A stretch of 64,000 nt of DNA from Hofstenia miamia (Eukaryota > Xenacoelomorpha > Acoela): NCBI GenBank assembly GCA_004352715.1, contig SCFE01000034.1, positions 835,103 through 899,102 on the forward strand, read 5' to 3'. The notes under the pieces were generated by a model, which searched no databases, was not told where the DNA came from, and saw only the letters and a program-made list of their open reading frames with translations. The translations under genes and the position numbers were made by a program. Positions 58,980-64,000 of the stretch are shown in pieces. Positions within the stretch are counted from its first letter, which is position 1, and each line of letters begins with the position of its first letter.

Positions 58980-60200
58980 TTTTCGCAATGTTTTTACTTT
59001 TTCTAATCATTAACATCTTCTCTACAGTGGACTCCAAAACTAATTCCGCTTTTTGATGTGACTTACGCAGACTCTTATCTGATTGCAACTAAATTGTAAT
59101 TATAATAGTAATACGAATCTTTTAGATAATCAGCAGTTGATTACAAGGTTGAAACCCGAAGCGGAACCATGCAATGAAAGATGAATCAACATCTTACAGC
59201 GATCACCAGTTACCAGGCAAATGGTTGTGACTCAAGGAGGGCTTTTTGTTGCTTACCTATGATAATTTTGTCCATTGATTGTCCTTGTTATGAATGTCCA
59301 TAACTGGAATGCATTAGCTTGTCATCTTCCTTAAATATAATTAACTCTACAAGTAAATATTTACATGCTCCTATATGCATGTGAACAATCAATGTGGCGA
59401 GCAGAAACATGAATTAAAGAAGTCGACAATTATTAACATTTAATATAGAAGGGTGTTCGTAGACACATCATCTGTATAATAGTTCTTATAATTCTCTACA
59501 AATTTGGATCTAAAAGAACAGGTTAACTTACAATCAGCTGTCCAGCTATTTAAGTGCATTTCTTATAAGTACAAATGAAATGTTCGAAAAGCTATCCGAG
59601 AAAAACCACTATTCATTAACTTAACCTACAAAAACACTTTCATAAAAAGGACATCTGTGTCAAAGAAGTTTTTATGGAGAGGTGCAGCCCTACTGAAAGC
59701 CTGAGAATTTATTTGGGGGTCCTGGGAACTACTTGTGTGTTTCAACATTTAGCTTTCTTTTTGCATTATTAATTAAACCTGTATAATTCAAAATAAACCC
59801 AAAGTAACACAATTCATCAATCAAGGAAACAGTATTTATATTAAAATATGCAAACAAATCGACATGTACCTGCCTTTGTAATTAAATGTTGTTCACGTGT
59901 TATCGTCTGATATTTGTGACAAAATAGCTATTAATTAGCTGAGTGATATTGTCCTCTGTTATTTGTCAACGGCAGTTTGCCAACAGATACTATTTTTTGT
60001 AATTAATTACTACTTGTACAAATTATTGATTTATAAATAGGCAATAATCAAAAAAATATTAAATCACTAAAAGTATTTTTAGTTTTTCTTCTTTTTTCTT
60101 TTTCCTCGCCGATTACGCCACAATTGACATACTCTTAAATGCTTTCCATTTAAAATTAGCTATTGCAACATTGCCGATTAGAATCACATCATCAAGTACA
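58980..60200. other. no recognised feature
   Basis: About 1.2 kb separating two LINE parts. It may contain a later insertion or eroded LINE linker. I see no coding motif or repeat ends. Confidence 0.4.
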
Positions 60201-60218
60201 ACACTAATTGATTAAATT

Positions 60219-61200
60219 GTGCTTCCCGAAACCTTTCTCTTACCACTGTTTACATCTATTGAGTTTTCTATATTTGAATCGTCTTCAAATAATGTCATAA
60301 AGTGGGTAAAAACCCGTGAAAAAAGTAGTGAAAATATAAACAATTTTAAATCTACAATTTCTTTAGAAAACTGGCTTCCTGTGTATACTGCCCCAGATGC
60401 AACTACAATGCTGATAAATTTTTTAGAATTTTTTTTTAAATTGTATCTCAATAAATTTTGTCCAGAAAAAAAATTATGATTAAATCAAATTATGAAAGCA
60501 TTTTACACATGTCTACGAATAGTAAACCTTGGATAAATAAATTTTGCAAAACAATGATTCGCGAAAAAATATAGCATGTAGAAAATTTAGAACTTCCAAA
60601 ACTCATAAAAATTTTGTTTGATACAAAAAATCTAGGAATGTCTCCAATTTTTTATTCTAAGCTAAATTTTGAATGTCACATTAATGCAATATTTCGAAAA
60701 TTAGCCATTGATGTAAGAAACATGTCAATGATAGTAATCCAATTACCAGCTTGTGCAATAATTCAATTTTTTGATGCATCTATAATGTGTCATCTAAAAT
60801 ATGCAAATATATTATTTACTGATATAAAACACCCTTTTTAAGAAACTTGATGTCCAATTAAAATTGGTACTTAATGTTGCAAAAAAAATTCTTCCAGAAC
60901 TAAGGACTAAATTTTCAAATCAAACCTTTTTCCTTTTTCCAAAACAGCTTGTCATTTTGAATACTATGTTAACTCATCAAGAACTTATCACCTTATAATA
61001 CGATTTCAATGCCTGGTTTTATTTATAAACAGAACTCCAGATCAAAACATTTTACTTGCATTAAATACAGAACATAAGTCTTGAAAGTATCATTCATTAA
61101 TACCGCTATCCGAACATGGAACATTGAAAAACTAAGAACTTTGAACAAGCAATCTAAAATTTACCTTAAGCAAAAGCATGTTTTAGGAAAATCATGACTG
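60219..61200 (+). mobile_element. LINE linker and RT C-terminal fragments with the catalytic core deleted
   Basis: Plus-strand frames at 60219-60479 (ISLENWLPVYTAP, FKLYLNKFCPEKK) match the region before a LINE reverse transcriptase, followed by a PWINKF segment near 60530. Directly afterwards, 60614-60841 reads the RT end (TKNLGMSPIFYSKLNFECHI, then LKYANILFTD), with eroded sequence to about 61200. The whole catalytic palm between them is missing, an internal deletion of more than 1 kb compared with intact LINEs. Confidence 0.7.
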
Positions 61201-61292
61201 GGATTCAAATTCTACAACAATGATTATTCAACAATCCGTTTTTGAAATCTCCTAGTGATTTCTTCCTAGCCTGTTACATTTATTAAATACTA

Positions 61293-62008
61293 CGAGGGTA
61301 AGTCAACTCTTATCCGCAATGCAGAGTTATATTTCTTGTTATGTTGGTAGTAGTGTCGTGAAGCGTTGTTTTGTTGTTGTTGTGCCTGCACAGGTTAGAC
61401 ACTACTAGGTCAGTTCTATTGTGGCTGTCATGCGGTAAACCTTGGCTGCTCCACTTTCTGTTTGCACCAAAGAAGAACAACATTCAGTGATTCGTTTTTT
61501 GTGGTCAGAAGGTGTACAAGGGGCCGAAATTCAACGAAGTGCTTACGAATGGATTGAAAAATTCAAAAATGGTCGTATGAGAGTTACGCATGACGAAGGC
61601 ACCGGACCTCCAGTTACCGTCACAAATGAGGAGAACATTGAACGTGTTCGTGAAATTATTCTGTCAGACAGACGGGTAAAGTGGCTTATTGTCTGCAAAT
61701 AAGTCATGGTTCTTCCTACGAAATCATCCACAACAGATTTGGGTTTAATACTTGTTTGATCTGCTCAAACAGGCCTTAAGAGGCCGTAGATTTACCTCGG
61801 ATGAAGCAGTAAAAGAAGCGGTGATTCCTGACTTGCAGCTCAACCAAAACCCTTCTTTTATGAGGGCTTCAGAAAGCTTTTGCAACGTTGGACCAAGTGC
61901 ATTGAAAAACAAGGGGACTATGTAGAAAAATAATGTACATGTAACTTTTCTATTTGTATTAAAATAAATTTTAAAGCTGCATTGCGGATAATAGTTGACT
62001 TACCCTCG
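61293..62008 (+). mobile_element. internally deleted mariner element with intact ends
   Basis: Terminal inverted repeats of 28 bp (61293-61320 and 61981-62008; cgagggtaagtcaactctta at the left) differ at one position and are flanked by TA at 61291-61292 and 62009-62010. The length is 716 bp against about 1.3 kb for intact mariners. The plus strand has the transposase N terminus (CTKEEQHSVIRFLWSEGVQG, then YEWIEKFKNGR and ERVREIILSDRRV, 61442-61702). It has lost part of the first helix-turn-helix. It then jumps at about 61700-61745 to the C terminus (LRGRRFTSDEAVKEAV ... RWTKCIEKQGDYVEK, to about 61930). All three catalytic acids are gone, but the ends look usable in trans. Confidence 0.9.
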
Positions 62009-62189
62009 TATATTTTGCTTTTGTATATATTCGTATGTATGTTCGAATATCTTTGACGCTATTCAGATAAATTATCAGTTTTTAATTGTCAATATTTATC
62101 TGAATAAAGAATATATTATCTTATCTTTGCGTTTATAAAGTAGAGTGCTTAATCTTTGGCCAGGCAATTTTGTAGTAGAAAAAAAGCAT

Positions 62190-62430
62190 TGGAAGCAATA
62201 ATAATACTCTCAAAATATACTTTTAGTAAAATTTTGCTTAAGTATTTGACAAAATCATTTTTTAATTTTGGTGTTTATGACTCTAATAAACTACTAAACA
62301 TTTGAAATTAATAGACAATTTCGATAATTTCAAGAATGAGCTAAAATTATTCCCACTCAAAATTTATACCTGGAAAGTAATGCAGTGGATTTAAATTTTA
62401 TAACAACGACCAAGCTAAGTATCAGCAAAT
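62190..62430 (+). mobile_element. LINE 3'-end fragment
   Basis: The plus strand reads LIDNFDNFKNELKLFPL, like the last residues of a LINE ORF2. It is the inverted partner of 57310-57560. It lies just right of the mariner. Confidence 0.6.
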
Positions 62431-62519
62431 TTTTCTTTTTCACATGAAATTGCATGAGTTTGATATTTCCTCTCTTCTGCTTGGCTTATACTGTAACTTG
62501 CTTCTGAAGATGCATGACG

Positions 62520-63800
62520 TTAATTTGATGGTTGCAAAGAAGAAGTTACAGTGACATCTAGAGCAGCAGGTTGGCCGCCAAGCCACGAAGGAAGGAAAAT
62601 ATCGCCAGGGCGGGATAGAATATTTGATGTTAAACCCTTTTTTTCACATGCTGCTGACAATCCTGCAGAACTACAAATAGAATATATGCGGTCACGTAAA
62701 TGATCATGTCTACTAATCCTATCACCATTACCATTACAAGAGACTGCGTGATCACCCCATATATCCTGAATACCAGATGAACAGAATTGGCATTTGCGTT
62801 CAGTTGCAAATAACTGTAATCCTAGACGATAACCGGAAGCAACGCGAAATTCTTCATGTCGAAGGTGAAGGCCAAGTTTCTTTATTGGTGCAACTGTTAA
62901 CCAAGAACCGGCATATGGCAATGAAAGGGACTGAAGTCGTGCTTTCTCACGAAGAGAAGAAGCATTAGAAATAAGGTTATTGAACTTTTCATTATCAAAT
63001 GATTGTTGAAAGTTTCGTTGAGTTGGAGAAGAAGCTTGAAGTTCTTTGGAAATATCAATAAGGAAATTGTTCTCAGGGAAATTGAGTAGATCAATACCGG
63101 TGACATCCCTCACTAACTTAGCTGAAGCAAATAGTGATCCAGTATATGTTGATTTGTGAAGCTCTGAAATATGACGAATGCCCATGCCAGATGATGATGT
63201 TGGAAGCCCAGCTTATTTCCAAGCAGATTCAGATAATACAGAGCCAACTACCAATTCAAAGGAATCACGTTGGGCAGAATCAAATTCATGTAGAGCAATT
63301 TCAACTTCAGGGGAAGGACATGTTGTGCGAATAGAATAAATTAACTTTATTAACACGTTTGAGCATATGGGAAGCTTTGCATTGGTTTGAACCAACCAAT
63401 GAACCTAGAATCTCAATTCCATCGGAGTTGTTCCGAGTTATTTCGGCATTAATAGAATTGAACTCAGAATTGCACCATAGTTCACATTTGTCAAGTCTTA
63501 ATTTTAACCTGAAGTAGATTCAAACGACTTTAAGATGTTTATAACTTTAAAGAGCTCTTCTTCATTCCCTCCAAATGTACCGTCATCCAGAAACCAAGAG
63601 TGGTGATTTAAGTTTGGAACATTTTCGTTGATAGAATCTAGAATAGGCATTATACCAATTGCAAAAGGGAGAGGTCCAAGAGGATCGCCTTGCTGAACAC
63701 CAGAAGCACTTAAAATGCATTTATTTTTGTAAAAAAGAAAACTATGTTCCTGGTAGCAAAATTGTGCAAACGCATGAAGCCCAGGAAGTCTTTCTTTTAA
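62520..63800 (-). mobile_element. LINE with reverse transcriptase and C-terminal zinc-knuckle/restriction-like endonuclease region
   Basis: The minus strand reads a LINE ORF2 from the RT palm to its stop at 62520. Near 63800-63530 it contains ILSASGVQQGDPLGPLPFA (motif B) and HHSWFLDDGTFGG (motif C with both Asp intact). A frame at 63395-63213 covers the thumb. The frame 63185-62520 covers the C-terminal part: GSWLTVAPIKKLGLHL, then CQFCSSGIQDIWGDHAVSC (a CCHC knuckle) and RPGDIFLPSW ... ALDVTVTSSLQ, the PD-(D/E)xK-like core. A few stops and frame changes remain (near 63480 and 63200). It is the best-preserved LINE piece in the window. Its 5' side is cut at 63801 by a MITE fragment. Confidence 0.8.
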
Positions 63801-63802
63801 AT

Positions 63803-63871
63803 GGTTAGACTTGCGATTTTATTAAAATGTGACATATCACGCGTGACCAATCACATAGTTGAACCGTAGCC
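63803..63871. mobile_element. MITE fragment, second copy of the 11.44-kb family
   Basis: Matches the core and right terminal repeat of the MITE at 11442-11582 (gcgattttattaaaatgtga; cacgcgtgaccaatcacata; gaaccgtagcc). The left half is missing. It abuts the interrupted LINE at 63801. Confidence 0.75.
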
Positions 63872-64000
63872 TAAAAAACCATGCGAAATTTTTTAATTCA
63901 ATACAATCATCCAAAAGTAAACATTACATTTATTATTTAAATCAATCAGAAACCTTTTTACATTCAAGCAGTACAAGAAACAGAAATATATTAGAGCGAG

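Overview
The window is AT-rich, intron-bearing animal DNA, most likely from an invertebrate. Three conserved metazoan genes lie in a row on the minus strand: a CLPTM1-like transmembrane protein (CLPTM1L), the U4/U6 snRNP WD40 protein PRPF4, and the coactivator PC4/SUB1. Each has a consensus 3' splice site 0 to 4 bases before its start codon, which fits spliced-leader trans-splicing or introns in the 5' leader. PRPF4 could be rebuilt completely: 11 exons and 516 residues, with four introns of only 42 to 51 nt next to introns of 1 to 4 kb. I cannot name the species. Tiny introns plus possible trans-splicing occur in tunicates, flatworms, rotifers, chaetognaths and some cnidarians.

Layout. 1-14 kb: no host gene recognised; a decayed LINE (3.2-5.2 kb), a Tc1-like element with TA target duplication (6.15-7.34 kb), LINE pieces, a lone THAP zinc-finger relic (10.96 kb) and a 141-bp MITE (11.44 kb). 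14.3-29.6 kb: the gene-rich block SUB1 - PRPF4 - CLPTM1L. PRPF4 introns carry a LINE fragment with a restriction-like endonuclease, a pogo-like element and a P-element/THAP-type element. 30-35 kb: a second Tc1-like copy, a foldback element whose arms hold about 30-bp iterated motifs, two assembly gaps at simple sequence, and a Penelope GIY-YIG fragment. 35-43.4 kb: mostly non-coding, with a 126-bp minisatellite (four units) at 42 kb. 43.4-49.5 kb: a nested inverted structure, with two nearly identical LINE copies facing each other around an inverted Tc1-like duplication and a 1000-N gap. 49.7-51.65 kb: a two-exon gene for a secreted, cysteine-containing, helix-rich protein that resembles animal toxin-like proteins. 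53.3-55.5 kb: the most unexpected region, with a broken phospholipase A2-like gene and, on the other strand, the C-terminal end of a protein-primed type B DNA polymerase; together they look like a dead Polinton/adintovirus. 56-64 kb: further LINE pieces, an internally deleted mariner with 27/28-bp terminal repeats, and a LINE with reverse transcriptase plus a C-terminal zinc-knuckle/restriction-like endonuclease region, cut at its 5' side by a second copy of the MITE.

Roles. PRPF4 (pre-mRNA splicing), SUB1 (transcription) and CLPTM1L (ER membrane, GPI-anchor lipid handling) are housekeeping genes with no shared pathway; their common orientation may be chance. Almost everything else recognisable is mobile-element debris, most of it too broken to move. 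All family calls rest on reading motifs by eye; no database search was possible.
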